Of a DNA stretch of 64,000 nucleotides, positions 8,622 to 17,515 are shown one piece after another. The position numbers and the translations under genes are program-made. Source of the stretch: Acidobacteriaceae bacterium (lineage in GTDB: Bacteria; Acidobacteriota; Terriglobia; Terriglobales; Acidobacteriaceae); the NCBI GenBank assembly GCA_035944135.1, contig DASZBM010000002.1:620001-684000 (forward strand), read 5' to 3'. Positions within the stretch are counted from its first letter, which is position 1. Each line of letters opens with the position of its first letter. The notes under the pieces were generated by a model, which was not told the DNA's origin, did not search any database, and saw only the letters and a program-made list of their open reading frames with translations.

Positions 8622-9941
8622 ATGGCAAACAGGATGAAATTCACCGATGCGAGCGACTGGGGATGCGATATGTGCGGGCGCGATCTGGCGCGGCGCAATG
8701 GCGTGACGCGCCGTGGATTTCTGCGCGGAGGTGCGCTGGCCTTGGTGGGGACCTCTGTTGTGCCGGCGTTTTTGACGCGGGCTGTGTATGCGGAGGTGGA
8801 TCGCGCGGCGGCGCAGAGGAAGAAGCTTGTTGTGATCTTTCAACGCGGCGCGTGCGATGGATTGAATGTCGTTGTGCCGTATGCGGAAAAGAACTATTAC
8901 AGGATGCGGCCGACGATCGCGATTCAGAAGAACGATGTGCTCGATCTGAATGGGTATTTCGGGCTGCATCCGGCGATGGGCGCGATGAAGCCGTTGTATG
9001 ACCAGGGGCACCTGGCGATTGTGCATGCCGCCGGCTCGCCGGATCCGTCGCGCTCGCACTTTGATGCGCAGGATTTTATGGAGAGCGGAACGCCAGGTGT
9101 GAAGAGTACGCTGGATGGATGGCTCAATCGTGCGCTGCAGGTTGAGGCGCTCACCGGACAGCCGTCGCCGTTTCGCGCCGTTGCGCTGAATGCGGAAGTG
9201 CCGCGGACGCTGCAGGGAAAGGTGCCGGCAGTTGCGGTGGCGAATTTGGCAGACTTCTCGGTGGGTGGTCGCGGCCCACAGACCTCAGCGGTATCGAATG
9301 CGTTTGAGGCGATGTATGACGAGAGCACCGATGCGGTGCTGCACGGAACCGGCGAGGAGACCTTTGAAGCCGTGAAGATGCTGAAGGCCGCGAACCCGGC
9401 TCAGTACACGCCGGCGGCGGGAGTGGTGTATCCGAATGGGGCGTTCGGCAACAGCATGAAACAGATTGCCCAGTTGTTGAAAGCGAACCTTGGTGTTGAG
9501 GCGGCGTTTTCGGATATTGGCGGATGGGACACGCATCAGAATCAGGGCGCGGCGAATGGACAGCTTGCAAATCGTCTGACGGAGTTTTCAAACACGATCG
9601 CCGCATTCTGGCGTGACATGGGTGATGATGCGGAGAACGTGACGCTGGTGACGATGTCGGAGTTTGGACGAACGGCTCGACAGAACGGAACCGGCGGAAC
9701 GGACCACGGCCACGCGAATGTGATGTTCGTGCTCGGCGGCCAGGTGAAGGGCGGCAAGGTGTATGGGCAGTGGCCGGGCGTGAACGATGAGCAGTTGAAT
9801 GAAGGGCGCGATCTGAAGGTAACAACCGACTTCAGAAATGTGCTGGGTGAGGCGGCCTACAAAACGCTGGGCGCGCGGAAGCTGGATGTGGTGTTTCCAG
9901 GCGCGCAGCTCGACGCGGATCGCTTTTTGAACTTTGTGTAG
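8622..9941 (+). CDS. DUF1501 family protein with twin-arginine signal
   Basis: A 439-residue protein. A twin-arginine export signal is visible (TRRGFLRGGALALVG, residues 28-42, followed by a hydrophobic stretch), indicating export in folded form. The DUF1501 core shows VVIFQRGACDGLNVVVPY, DPSRSHFDAQDFMESGTPG and, near the end, VTMSEFGRTARQNGTGGTDHGHANVMFVLGG. The last block resembles the sulfatase/alkaline-phosphatase-like fold. It is the downstream half of a pair with the DUF1800 gene; such pairs are widespread in Acidobacteria and Planctomycetes, with no established reaction. The ATG has AGGAAG at normal spacing. Confidence 0.9.
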   Translation: MANRMKFTDASDWGCDMCGRDLARRNGVTRRGFLRGGALALVGTSVVPAFLTRAVYAEVDRAAAQRKKLVVIFQRGACDGLNVVVPYAEKNYYRMRPTIAIQKNDVLDLNGYFGLHPAMGAMKPLYDQGHLAIVHAAGSPDPSRSHFDAQDFMESGTPGVKSTLDGWLNRALQVEALTGQPSPFRAVALNAEVPRTLQGKVPAVAVANLADFSVGGRGPQTSAVSNAFEAMYDESTDAVLHGTGEETFEAVKMLKAANPAQYTPAAGVVYPNGAFGNSMKQIAQLLKANLGVEAAFSDIGGWDTHQNQGAANGQLANRLTEFSNTIAAFWRDMGDDAENVTLVTMSEFGRTARQNGTGGTDHGHANVMFVLGGQVKGGKVYGQWPGVNDEQLNEGRDLKVTTDFRNVLGEAAYKTLGARKLDVVFPGAQLDADRFLNFV

Positions 9942-9971
9942 AGCTCGTGCGTATAGAAGGGTGAGGCGTTG

Positions 9972-9989
9972 CGCGCAAAAGGTTGCGCG
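9972..9989 (+). other. Perfect stem-loop just after the DUF1501 stop codon
   Basis: CGCGCAA, a four-base AAGG loop, then TTGCGCG: seven perfect base pairs about 30 bases after the stop. There is no U-tract after it, so it is more likely an mRNA 3'-end stabiliser or part of a factor-dependent terminator than a classic intrinsic terminator. Confidence 0.45.
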
Positions 9990-10060
9990 TCTGACGTGTC
10001 ATCGTTCGGTAATGTTTTGACGATGTCATGACTTTGTCGTGATACGTCTTCGTATTCGTG

Positions 10061-10085
10061 AAAACCCGCTCAGGATGCGGGTTTT
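10061..10085. terminator. Candidate bidirectional terminator in the 9942-10284 gap
   Basis: AAAACCCGC, a seven-base loop, GCGGGTTTT: a nine-base-pair stem with A- and T-rich ends, able to work on either strand between the convergent DUF1501 gene and the alpha/beta-hydrolase gene. The rest of the 343-base gap contains no convincing gene; short minus-strand frames there have no ribosome site or recognisable motifs. A weaker GCCGG/CCGGC hairpin lies near 10258-10271. Confidence 0.6.
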
Positions 10086-10284
10086 CGTGTGTCTGTTGCC
10101 TGATGTTGCAGGTTAGATTCTCACAAGGAATTTCGCGCGAAGAGCAAAACCTTTTGTGCGATTCTTCGTCTGAACAGATGTAACACATGCTGGAGCGCCA
10201 GTCCCCACGGCTTCGGCTTCCCCAATCCGCACCACCCTCCCCACCTGTACCGAGGCTGCCGGAACACCGGCGGCCTTCGCGCCT

Positions 10285-11238
10285 TTAAGGCTGCGTTCCT
10301 TGTGTAGTGTGCGGGACGTATTGATCCACGAAGCGCTGAATGGTTGGGGTCAGCGCCGAGTCGTTTTCCGACGAGAGTTCGAGCGTGATCTTCGGATCGG
10401 CTGCGTTCGTAAGCGCCGCGGGCGTGTGCGAAGTGTTGTAGCTGATCAGGAGCTTCGGCGTCGTGAGTATGTGAAGTGGCGCGGCGAGTGGAAACTGTTC
10501 GTGGAAGAGGAGACGTGCGGGAACCAGGAAGGAATGTGCGTCATGTGCGACGCGCTCGGTGAGGTCGCCTTCGGGCGTGTCGAGGATCATGGCCGGGATG
10601 TCGTGGTTTTCTGCTGCGAGGTTGACAGCGAGTGAAGCGCCGACGCCGTTGCCGTAAAGGATGATTTGCGAGGCGGGGATGTGCTGCGTCGAGATGAGAT
10701 AAGTGAGTGCGGATTCTGCGTCCTGCTGCATGGTGGCTTGCGTCGGATGCTGGCCGACGCTCTTGCCATAGCCGCGATAGTCAAAGATCAGCACGTTGAG
10801 GTGGGCGTTGTGGAGCAGGAGCGCGCGGGGGAGCGCGTCTGAAGCGGAGCCGTCGCCCGAGTGAAGCATCAGAGCCGTGGGAGCAGAGCTTACGTCGGCC
10901 GGGATGTACCAGCCGTTGAGCTGCGGTTGACCGGTGGCGTCGACCGCGAAGTGGAGCTCAGTGAACTTGAGGCCGAGCGACGCCGGCGATTTGGCAACGG
11001 TGCGCGACGGGTGAAGCACGAGCTGCCACTGTCCCTGATACCAGAGCAGGCAGAGCGTGCCCCAGGAGAGGAGCAGCGCGGTGGCGAAGACGATTGCCAA
11101 AGCTTTGAGGATCCAGCGCGGGTCTATGAGTTCGGGCGCACCGCTGAGTTCGGGCGCGCCGCTCTTTTGTGCCGGACGCTGAGATGATTGGGGTGTGCGT
11201 GAGGGGCGCGGAAGGTTCGGCTTGCGAGGAGCTGGCAT
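10285..11238 (-). CDS. Membrane-anchored alpha/beta-hydrolase-fold protein with degenerate catalytic triad
   Basis: A 317-residue protein. A Pro/Ser-rich cytoplasmic tail (residues 1-40, including a short SGAPEL duplication) precedes one transmembrane helix (about 47-68). An alpha/beta-hydrolase domain then faces the periplasm, resembling the YqkD/Bem46 group. FDYRGYGKS and the oxyanion-side block are present, but the nucleophile elbow reads YGNGVGAS, with glycine where the serine should be. The usual C-terminal catalytic histidine region reads SSENDSAL, without histidine. By family knowledge this argues against normal hydrolase chemistry, so it may be a binding or scaffold protein. Divergently transcribed from the Rieske gene. 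Start at ATG 11238; ribosome site weak. Confidence 0.78.
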   Translation of the reverse strand: MPAPRKPNLPRPSRTPQSSQRPAQKSGAPELSGAPELIDPRWILKALAIVFATALLLSWGTLCLLWYQGQWQLVLHPSRTVAKSPASLGLKFTELHFAVDATGQPQLNGWYIPADVSSAPTALMLHSGDGSASDALPRALLLHNAHLNVLIFDYRGYGKSVGQHPTQATMQQDAESALTYLISTQHIPASQIILYGNGVGASLAVNLAAENHDIPAMILDTPEGDLTERVAHDAHSFLVPARLLFHEQFPLAAPLHILTTPKLLISYNTSHTPAALTNAADPKITLELSSENDSALTPTIQRFVDQYVPHTTQGTQP

Positions 11239-11291
11239 GAGTCTTCTGTACAGAGTTCAGCATCTCACGTGCGGACCTGAATGGAGAGTTT

Positions 11292-11603
11292 GTGAGCGAG
11301 TGGGTGCGGCTGTGCGACGTCAACGAAGCACCAAAGCCGGGCGAGGTGATGGAGTTGGAAGTGAACGGCGTGCAGGTTTGCCTCGCGAATGTGGATGGAA
11401 GGCTGGCTGCACTTGGGAATATTTGCCCGCACCGCGGAGGGCCGCTGGGGCAAGGTTGGATTGAGGGTGAAGCGGTCGTATGCCCGTGGCACTGTTGGGC
11501 GTTCGATACCCGGAGCGGGCAGGCGCTGCCGCCGGACTGCGGGAAGGTCGACGTAATTCCGCTCAGGGTCGAAGGCGACAACGTGCTCATTCAAGTGAGC
11601 TGA
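11292..11603 (+). CDS. Rieske [2Fe-2S] ferredoxin-like protein
   Basis: A 103-residue, single-domain Rieske protein. The cluster ligands are visible as CPHRG (about residues 45-49) and CPWHCW (about 64-69), giving the two Cys and two His needed for a [2Fe-2S] centre. Length and lack of a signal peptide fit the soluble ferredoxins of ring-hydroxylating dioxygenases or NirD-like proteins. No oxygenase gene is adjacent, so the electron acceptor is unknown. The GTG start has GGAGAG close upstream. A weak CCAAA/TTTGG hairpin with a T-run follows around 11640-11660. Confidence 0.87.
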   Translation: MSEWVRLCDVNEAPKPGEVMELEVNGVQVCLANVDGRLAALGNICPHRGGPLGQGWIEGEAVVCPWHCWAFDTRSGQALPPDCGKVDVIPLRVEGDNVLIQVS

Positions 11604-11757
11604 ACAGGCAACCTTTTGCTGTTTAGCATGAATATCCCAAGCCAAAGAAAGGTTTTTTGGGGGCAAACTTCGAGGTGCGGATGGCTTCTTACTCACTGTC
11701 GCAGGGCGTCAGGGAAATTGACGAAATGAAATAGACGCCCGCGAGGGGAACGAAATC

Positions 11758-11889
11758 ATGATGAAGCGAATTCTTTTGGGTGTGTTTTCTCTGGCAGTGG
11801 TTCTAGCAACGGCGAGTACATCACAGGCTCAGTATCACCACCGGCATTGCTGGTATCAGCATCATCACCGCGTTTGCCGGGCGCGCTAG
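11758..11889 (+). CDS. Secreted His/Cys/Arg-rich micro-peptide, copy 1
   Basis: A 43-residue gene, unusually short. Residues 1-24 form a clear signal peptide (MMKR, hydrophobic core, cleavage after STSQA). The predicted mature peptide is only 19 residues, QYHHRHCWYQHHHRVCRAR, with six His, two Cys and five Arg. AGGGGA lies eight bases before the first ATG, and an intrinsic terminator follows 52 bases after the stop. A near-identical gene lies 155 bases downstream. Fourteen of 19 mature positions match between the two copies, including both Cys and the HHHRVCR block, which argues for selection on the protein. The composition suggests metal binding, disulfide formation or membrane activity. This is inference; no family is recognised. 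Confidence 0.72.
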   Translation: MMKRILLGVFSLAVVLATASTSQAQYHHRHCWYQHHHRVCRAR

Positions 11890-11941
11890 TCCGGCTGTAG
11901 CGAGATGAGCTATTCAACAGGACAATAGACGTTGCAGAGAG

Positions 11942-11964
11942 CCCGGCCTGACGCCGGGTTTTTT
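11942..11964 (+). terminator. Intrinsic terminator of micro-peptide copy 1
   Basis: CCCGGC, loop CTGAC, GCCGGG, then six T. It makes the first micro-peptide gene a separate short transcription unit. Confidence 0.85.
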
Positions 11965-12044
11965 GCACCGCTCATACAGCGTTCGGCGAGGTTTGTGCAT
12001 TCTTAGCACTTGACGGGAGATTTTCGCCCGGGAGGGAGTGTCAC

Positions 12045-12173
12045 ATGAGACGGGTTCTGTTGGGAGCGCTAACTCTGGCCATGGTTCTGGGTGTGGCCGG
12101 TAACTCGCAGGCGCAGCACCGGCACCGGCACTGCTGGTGGAGACATCATCACCGGGTTTGCCGTTACAGGTAG
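12045..12173 (+). CDS. Secreted His/Cys/Arg-rich micro-peptide, copy 2
   Basis: A 42-residue paralogue of the previous gene. It has a signal peptide of 23 residues (MRRVLLG, hydrophobic core, GNSQA) and a 19-residue mature part, QHRHRHCWWRHHHRVCRYR. Relative to copy 1 the changes are conservative in character (Tyr/His, His/Arg, Tyr/Trp, Gln/Arg, Ala/Tyr), and both Cys and the His triplet are kept. A strong GGAGGGAG ribosome site lies upstream, and an intrinsic terminator begins 24 bases after the stop. Both copies sit between the Rieske gene and carA with no link to either. Function unknown: metal chelation in the periplasm, a disulfide-stabilised cationic peptide and an envelope-stress peptide are all possible. 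Confidence 0.72.
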   Translation: MRRVLLGALTLAMVLGVAGNSQAQHRHRHCWWRHHHRVCRYR

Positions 12174-12196
12174 TAGCAACCGAAACTTTGCCGAAG

Positions 12197-12220
12197 GGCC
12201 CGGTGAGAGCCGGGCCTTTT
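12197..12220 (+). terminator. Intrinsic terminator of micro-peptide copy 2
   Basis: GGCCCGG, loop TGAGAG, CCGGGCC, then TTTT. It separates the micro-peptide unit from carA, which starts 76 bases later. Confidence 0.82.
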
Positions 12221-12296
12221 GCTGTGTTTGGTCATGAAGACGCGCTGGCGGCGAGCCTGTTAGGATAGATAGAGTCCACTCCCCAAGGGAGATTCC

Positions 12297-13433
12297 ATGC
12301 AGGCAATTCTTGCGCTCGAGGATGGGCGCATCTTTCGCGGCCGAGGTTTCGGCGCGCCGGTGGAGCGCGTGGGTGAGGTCGTTTTCAATACCTCGCTTAC
12401 TGGCTACCAGGAAATTTTCACCGACCCGTCGTATACGGGCCAGATCGTCGTTCTGACGAACCCACACATTGGGAACTATGGCACGTCTCCGAGCGATGCG
12501 GAGTCGGCGCGGCCGGCGATCGAGGGGCTGGTGGTGCGGGAGTTTTCGCCTGTCGCTTCGAACTGGCGATCGACAGAGGTTGCCGATGAATATTTAGAGC
12601 GCAGCGGCGTTCCGGTCATCGCGGAGATTGATACACGTGCGGTCGTGCGCCATCTTCGCGCGAATGGATGTTTGCGCGGCGTGATCTCGACGAACGTGAA
12701 TGATGTGGACGCGTTGGTGGCGAAGGCGCGGGCCCACAAAACCATGGCAGGCACCGATCTCGCGAGTGTAGTGACGACGCAGAAGACCTACGAATGGTCG
12801 AGCGAGGATCCGCGCAACGAGACGGGGGATGCGCTGCTGCCGGGTCAGGACACCGCGGCGGTGGAGCAGTTGCATGTGGTGGCATATGACTATGGGATCA
12901 AGCAGAACATCCTGCGCATGCTCACGCGCGAGAACTGCCGTGTAACGGTCGTTCCGGCGACGACGTCCGCCAAAGAAGTCCTGAAGCTGAATCCGGACGG
13001 GGTGTTCTTCTCGAACGGGCCGGGCGATCCGGAGCCGCTGGAGTATGCGGTCGCAAACATTCGCGAGCTGCAGGGCAAGAAGCCGATGTTCGGGATCTGC
13101 TTGGGGCATCAGTTGTTTGGGCTGGCGCTGGGCGGCAGGACGTACAAGCTGAAGTTCGGGCACCACGGCGGAAATCATCCGATCAAGAACCTGGAGACGG
13201 GCAAGGTCGAGATCACGTCGCAGAATCACAACTTCAATGTTGATCCTGACTCGCTGCCGGACGATGTTGTGCAGACGCATGTGAATCTGAACGACAACAC
13301 GCTCGCGGGGCTGAAGCATAAGAGCGATCCGATGTTCAGCGTGCAGTATCACCCGGAGGCAAGCCCGGGGCCGCATGATTCGCATTATCTGTTCCGCGAC
13401 TTCAGGAAGATGATGGAGGAGTGGAAGAAGTGA
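12297..13433 (+). CDS. carA: Carbamoyl-phosphate synthase small (glutaminase) subunit
   Basis: A 378-residue class I glutamine amidotransferase subunit that hydrolyses glutamine and channels ammonia to CarB for carbamoyl phosphate (pyrimidine and arginine synthesis). The N-terminal CarA-specific domain ([19 protein letters not shown]) is followed by the amidotransferase domain from about residue 195. Catalytic Cys lies in [16 protein letters not shown], and the His/Glu pair in [13 protein letters not shown]. The ATG at 12297 has AAGGGAG at correct spacing. carB follows on the same strand after 113 bases that hold a palindromic repeat. Confidence 0.97.
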   Translation: MQAILALEDGRIFRGRGFGAPVERVGEVVFNTSLTGYQEIFTDPSYTGQIVVLTNPHIGNYGTSPSDAESARPAIEGLVVREFSPVASNWRSTEVADEYLERSGVPVIAEIDTRAVVRHLRANGCLRGVISTNVNDVDALVAKARAHKTMAGTDLASVVTTQKTYEWSSEDPRNETGDALLPGQDTAAVEQLHVVAYDYGIKQNILRMLTRENCRVTVVPATTSAKEVLKLNPDGVFFSNGPGDPEPLEYAVANIRELQGKKPMFGICLGHQLFGLALGGRTYKLKFGHHGGNHPIKNLETGKVEITSQNHNFNVDPDSLPDDVVQTHVNLNDNTLAGLKHKSDPMFSVQYHPEASPGPHDSHYLFRDFRKMMEEWKK

Positions 13434-13434
13434 A

Positions 13435-13504
13435 GCCCCACGGCTGCAATTCGTCTGACGCAGTTGTGTTTTCCATTCCAGTGGGGCGGGACTTTAGTCC
13501 CGCC
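13435..13504. repeat. Composite palindromic element between carA and carB (CTAAAG-core family)
   Basis: GCCCCAC (13435-13441) and GTGGGGC (13481-13487) form an outer inverted repeat. The inner palindrome GGCGGGACTTTAGTCCCGCC occupies 13485-13504; on the minus strand its centre reads ACTAAAGT. Other copies with the same CTAAAG core but different arms lie at 33447, 33481 (CTGAAG), 39760 and 39801. The element may act as an mRNA-processing or stabilising structure between carA and carB, or simply be a REP-like repeat. Confidence 0.65.
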
Positions 13505-13546
13505 ATTATTTTGAAAATTGACGATTTGAAGACGAGAGAGAAGTAG

Positions 13547-16500
13547 ATGCCGCGTAGGAACGATATTTCGAAGATTCTGGTGATTGGCTCGGGGCCGATT
13601 GTGATTGGGCAGTCGGCGGAGTTTGATTACTCGGGCACGCAGGCGTGCAAGGCGCTGAAGGCCGAGGGCTATGAGGTCGTGCTGGTGAACTCGAACCCGG
13701 CGTCGATCATGACCGACCCGGAGGTTGCCGACCGTACGTACATTGAGCCGCTGACGCCGGCGTATCTCGAGGAGATTCTGCGCGTCGAGGCGGAGTCCCT
13801 TGACGCGAGCAAGGGCACGTTCGCGGTGCTGCCGACGGTGGGTGGGCAGACGGCGCTGAACCTTGCCGTCGATATGGCCGACAAGGGCGTGCTTGATAAG
13901 TACGGTATTGAGCTGATCGGCGCGAAGCTCGAGGCGATCAAGAAGGCTGAGGACCGGCTGCTGTTCAAGGATGCGATGAATCGCATTGGCCTGGACATGC
14001 CGAAGTCGAAGCTCGTGAACAACATTCGCGATGGGATTGAGTTTGCGGGCGCGCTGGGGTTCCCGGTGGTGATCCGGCCGAGCTTCACGCTTGGTGGATC
14101 GGGCGGCGGCATTGCGTACAACCGCGAAGAGCTGATGGAGATTCTGTCGCGCGGCCTCGATCTTTCTCCGGTGCATGAGTGCCTGCTGGAAGAAAGCGTA
14201 CTTGGGTGGAAGGAGTATGAGCTCGAGGTTGTTCGCGATCTGAAGGACAACGTCGTGATCATCTGCTCGATTGAGAACTTTGATCCGATGGGCGTGCACA
14301 CGGGCGACTCGATCACTGTTGCGCCGGCGCAGACGCTGACGGATCGCGAGTATCAGAAGATGCGCGACGCGGCGATTGCGGTGATTCGCGAGATTGGTGT
14401 GGAGACGGGCGGAAGCAATGTGCAGTTCGCGGTGAATCCGCAGAACGGGCGCATGACAGTGATTGAGATGAATCCGCGCGTGTCGCGTAGCTCTGCGCTG
14501 GCGTCGAAGGCGACGGGGTTTCCGATTGCCAAGATTGCGGCGCGGCTGGCTGTCGGCTACACGCTGGATGAGTTGCAGAACGACATCACCAAGGCGACGC
14601 CGGCGTGCTTTGAGCCGACGATTGATTACGTGGTGGTGAAGATTCCGAAGTGGCAGTTTGAGAAGTTCCCCGGCGCAGACGAGACGCTGGGTCCGCAGAT
14701 GAAGTCTGTGGGCGAGGTGATGGCGATTGGGCGCACGTTCAAAGAGGCGATGATGAAGGCCGTGCGCTCGCTGGAGACGGGGAAGAAGGCCGGCTCTGAG
14801 AACATTGATCCGCGCAGATTGCGGCAGCGTTTGGTGACGCCTTCGCCGGAGCGGCTGGCGTATCTGCGCTATGCGTTTGAGACGGGCATGAGCGTGCGCG
14901 AGGCGGCGCGGCTTACCGGAATGGATCCGTGGTTCCTTCACCAGATGAAGATGATCGCGGATGAGCTGCAGAAGGTGGAGTTTGCGGGCATCGATGGGCT
15001 CGAGGCGCACGATCTGCAGGCAGCGAAGCGCATGGGCCTATCGGACGAAAAGCTGGCTGCAGTGCTGGGGCGTGACGGACGCGACGGCGCAGCGCAGGTG
15101 CGTGCGTTGCGAGAGCGCCTCGGTGTGCGGCCAGTGTTCAAGCTCGTCGATACGTGCGCGGCGGAGTTTGAAAGCTTCACACCGTATCTGTACTCCTGCT
15201 ACGACGAAGAGGATGAGGCGCAGCCGACAGATAGTAAGAAGATCATCATTCTTGGCTCCGGACCAAACCGGATTGGGCAGGGCATTGAGTTCGACTACTG
15301 CTGCTGTCATGCGGCGTTTGCGCTGCGTGAGGACGGCTACGAGACGATCATGGTGAACTGCAATCCGGAGACAGTGTCGACAGACTACGACACGAGCGAC
15401 CGGTTGTACTTTGAGCCGCTGACGTTTGAGGATGTGATGGCGGTGTACGAGCACGAAGCTGGAATTCATAATGGCCGCGGCGCTGGCGGAGCTGAGATTG
15501 GAATGATTGTGCAGTTCGGCGGACAGACGCCGCTGAATCTCGCGCTGCCGCTGAAGGCTGCGGGCGTGCCGATCATCGGAACGTCGCCGGAGTCGATTGA
15601 TCTTGCCGAAGATCGCAAGCGGTTTGGGAAGCTGATCGAAGAGTTGGGGATTCCGCAGCCGCCGGGAGCGATGGCAACCAGCGTCGATGAGGCGTTGGCG
15701 GGTGCGCGCAAGGTGGAGTATCCGGTGCTGGTGCGGCCGAGCTATGTGCTGGGCGGACGCGCGATGGTTATCGCGTACGACGATGCCGAGGTGGTGCGGT
15801 ATATGACCACCGCAATCGAGTACTCGCAGGAGCGGCCGGTTCTGATCGATCACTTCCTGGAGGAAGCGCAGGAGGTTGATGTTGATGCGCTGTGCGATGG
15901 CAAGGATGTGGTGATTGCCGGGATCATGCAGCACATCGAAGAGGCAGGCGTACACTCGGGTGATTCTTCGTGTGTGTTGCCTGCGGTGGATTTATCTCCT
16001 GAGGTGATGGATACGCTGCGGGCGTATACGCGGAAGCTGGCGCTGGCGCTGAATGTGATCGGCCTGGTGAATCTGCAATTCGCCGTGCAGCGCGGTAAGG
16101 TGTTCGTGATTGAGGTGAACCCGAGGGCCTCGCGCACGGTCCCGTATGTGTCGAAGGCGACGGGCGTGCAGTTGGCGAAGGTGGCTTCGCGCTTGATGAC
16201 GGGCAAGGCGCTGCGCGAGCTGCTGCCGGAGCAGGTAGCGAGTGGCGAAGATCTTGGAACGGGCGAGCACTTCTTTGTGAAGTCGCCCGTGTTTCCTTGG
16301 AACAAGTTCCAAGGTGTGGACCCAGTGCTCGGGCCGGAGATGCGATCGACCGGCGAGGTGATGGGTGTCGCGACGACGTTTGGCGAAGCGTTTGCCAAGG
16401 CACAGATGGCGGCAGGGCTGTATCTGCCGACCGTCGGCACGGTGTTCTTCAGCGTGAACGATCATGACAAACGCCAGGTGGGCGCGCTGGCGCGTCGGTT

Positions 16501-16849
16501 CGTCGATATGGGGTTCAAGCTGGTTGCGACGTACGGGACTGCGGCGGTGATTGAGGGCGCGGGCCTGCAGGTGGATCGCGTGTACGCCGTGAAGGAAGGA
16601 CGGCCGAATGTGGTCGACCTGATCAAGGGCGAGGGGATTCAGCTCATCGTCAATACGCCGCAGGGACAGGATCGTGTGTTCGACGAGCAGGCGATTCGTC
16701 GCGCTGCTGTAGCGGCGCGTGTGCCAACGATTACCACGATGGCGGCTGCCAAGGCGGCGGCAGATGGGATCGAGGCGCTGCAGAGGGGTGAGTATCACGT
16801 AAGCTCGCTGCAGGAGTTGCATGCGGCGAGGGAAGCGGTGACAGCGTAA
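13547..16849 (+). CDS. carB: Carbamoyl-phosphate synthase large subunit
   Basis: A 1100-residue synthase subunit, close to the usual 1070-1100. It has two homologous ATP-grasp halves, each opening with a nucleotide-binding segment: [17 protein letters not shown] near residue 12 and [17 protein letters not shown] near 570. The C-terminal MGS-like allosteric domain (about 955-1090) contains [19 protein letters not shown] and VNTPQGQD, where pyrimidine or ornithine effectors bind in the family. With CarA it makes carbamoyl phosphate from bicarbonate, ammonia and two ATP. Start ATG 13547; upstream AGAGAGAAG gives a modest ribosome site. Confidence 0.97.
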   Translation: MPRRNDISKILVIGSGPIVIGQSAEFDYSGTQACKALKAEGYEVVLVNSNPASIMTDPEVADRTYIEPLTPAYLEEILRVEAESLDASKGTFAVLPTVGGQTALNLAVDMADKGVLDKYGIELIGAKLEAIKKAEDRLLFKDAMNRIGLDMPKSKLVNNIRDGIEFAGALGFPVVIRPSFTLGGSGGGIAYNREELMEILSRGLDLSPVHECLLEESVLGWKEYELEVVRDLKDNVVIICSIENFDPMGVHTGDSITVAPAQTLTDREYQKMRDAAIAVIREIGVETGGSNVQFAVNPQNGRMTVIEMNPRVSRSSALASKATGFPIAKIAARLAVGYTLDELQNDITKATPACFEPTIDYVVVKIPKWQFEKFPGADETLGPQMKSVGEVMAIGRTFKEAMMKAVRSLETGKKAGSENIDPRRLRQRLVTPSPERLAYLRYAFETGMSVREAARLTGMDPWFLHQMKMIADELQKVEFAGIDGLEAHDLQAAKRMGLSDEKLAAVLGRDGRDGAAQVRALRERLGVRPVFKLVDTCAAEFESFTPYLYSCYDEEDEAQPTDSKKIIILGSGPNRIGQGIEFDYCCCHAAFALREDGYETIMVNCNPETVSTDYDTSDRLYFEPLTFEDVMAVYEHEAGIHNGRGAGGAEIGMIVQFGGQTPLNLALPLKAAGVPIIGTSPESIDLAEDRKRFGKLIEELGIPQPPGAMATSVDEALAGARKVEYPVLVRPSYVLGGRAMVIAYDDAEVVRYMTTAIEYSQERPVLIDHFLEEAQEVDVDALCDGKDVVIAGIMQHIEEAGVHSGDSSCVLPAVDLSPEVMDTLRAYTRKLALALNVIGLVNLQFAVQRGKVFVIEVNPRASRTVPYVSKATGVQLAKVASRLMTGKALRELLPEQVASGEDLGTGEHFFVKSPVFPWNKFQGVDPVLGPEMRSTGEVMGVATTFGEAFAKAQMAAGLYLPTVGTVFFSVNDHDKRQVGALARRFVDMGFKLVATYGTAAVIEGAGLQVDRVYAVKEGRPNVVDLIKGEGIQLIVNTPQGQDRVFDEQAIRRAAVAARVPTITTMAAAKAAADGIEALQRGEYHVSSLQELHAAREAVTA

Positions 16850-16991
16850 TATTCGGCGGCTGAGGCGCTGTTTGTGCAGGCGCGCCTCGTTGCTGCCCAT
16901 TTCACTCGTAATTGGATGGAAAGGCAATCTAGAGCGTAGGTGCTGTCCATGCGAATTAACTTATTTCCTATGCCCCCCTAACCGACTTTTT

Positions 16992-17009
16992 ATCGATAAA
17001 AGATCGATA
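16992..17009 (+). promoter_or_regulatory. Paired ATCGATA sites upstream of an unknown secreted protein
   Basis: ATCGATA at 16992-16998 and again at 17003-17009, eleven bases apart, that is about one helical turn. They lie in an AT-rich pocket (TTTTTATCGATAAAAG) unusual for this G+C-rich sequence and 23 bases before the ATG at 17032. This is a candidate protein-binding site or AT-rich promoter. No regulator is identified. Confidence 0.35.
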
Positions 17010-17031
17010 TTAGAGGGTGAAGGATTGGGCC

Positions 17032-17430
17032 ATGAACGCCACTAAATCAAAACTTATTTCAGGCACACTTGCTGTCGCGGCGATGTTGGTCATGCCTGGG
17101 TTGGCAGTACTGCCATTGAATGCTGCTGTGCGACCTGCCTCAGCGATTACTTCTTGCGACGACGGTAGTTTGAACAAACTTATACGCAATGCGCATACAC
17201 CGGAGGAGTACCAGTTGCTCGCGTTTCACTTCAGGTGCGAAGAGGCGTTGTACCGAGATAAAGCGGCCGCAGTAGTTGTGGAGTGGAATCGCAACAACGC
17301 TGTCGCAGGCGGGCCTGGACGGAAGTTCCCGGTGCGGACTGATTCGGCGCGAGACCTCTACGATTACTACAGCCACAAGGCCGACGGGATGGCCATGCAA
17401 GCTGCCTCTTACGAGCAACGAGCACGATAG
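17032..17430 (+). CDS. Small secreted protein of unknown family
   Basis: A 132-residue protein with no recognised domain. A signal peptide is likely: Lys residues at 5 and 7, then hydrophobic residues to about 38. The mature part holds two Cys (in TSCDDGSLNK and HFRCEEALY) that could form a disulfide. It is otherwise helical and charged, with a repeated Tyr pattern (EEYQLLAFHF, LYDYYSHKADGM). The ATG at 17032 has AAGGA seven bases upstream and is preferred over an in-frame GTG at 17017. The AT-rich upstream site with paired ATCGATA suggests it has its own control. Function unknown. Confidence 0.65.
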   Translation: MNATKSKLISGTLAVAAMLVMPGLAVLPLNAAVRPASAITSCDDGSLNKLIRNAHTPEEYQLLAFHFRCEEALYRDKAAAVVVEWNRNNAVAGGPGRKFPVRTDSARDLYDYYSHKADGMAMQAASYEQRAR

Positions 17431-17515
17431 GTGTGCCGGCCTCGCAAAGCGTAGGAAGTCAGTCCGACCGAACTGCTTTCCCGGCGAGTAAGCAGGCACG
17501 CTCTAAAATGAAGAG

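Noticed and set aside
9972-9989. Stem-loop after DUF1501 as an intrinsic terminator
   Set aside because: The stem is perfect but has no following T-run; kept only as a hairpin of unknown role.
9832-10188. Minus-strand frame of 118 codons in the 9942-10284 gap
   Set aside because: It partly overlaps the DUF1501 gene, crosses the terminator-like hairpin, and has no signal, domain or ribosome site.
13385-15010. Long open frame (over 500 codons) antisense to carA/carB
   Set aside because: It lies opposite a highly conserved gene, is Arg/His-rich as expected from antisense reading of G+C-rich codons, and has no domain or ribosome site.
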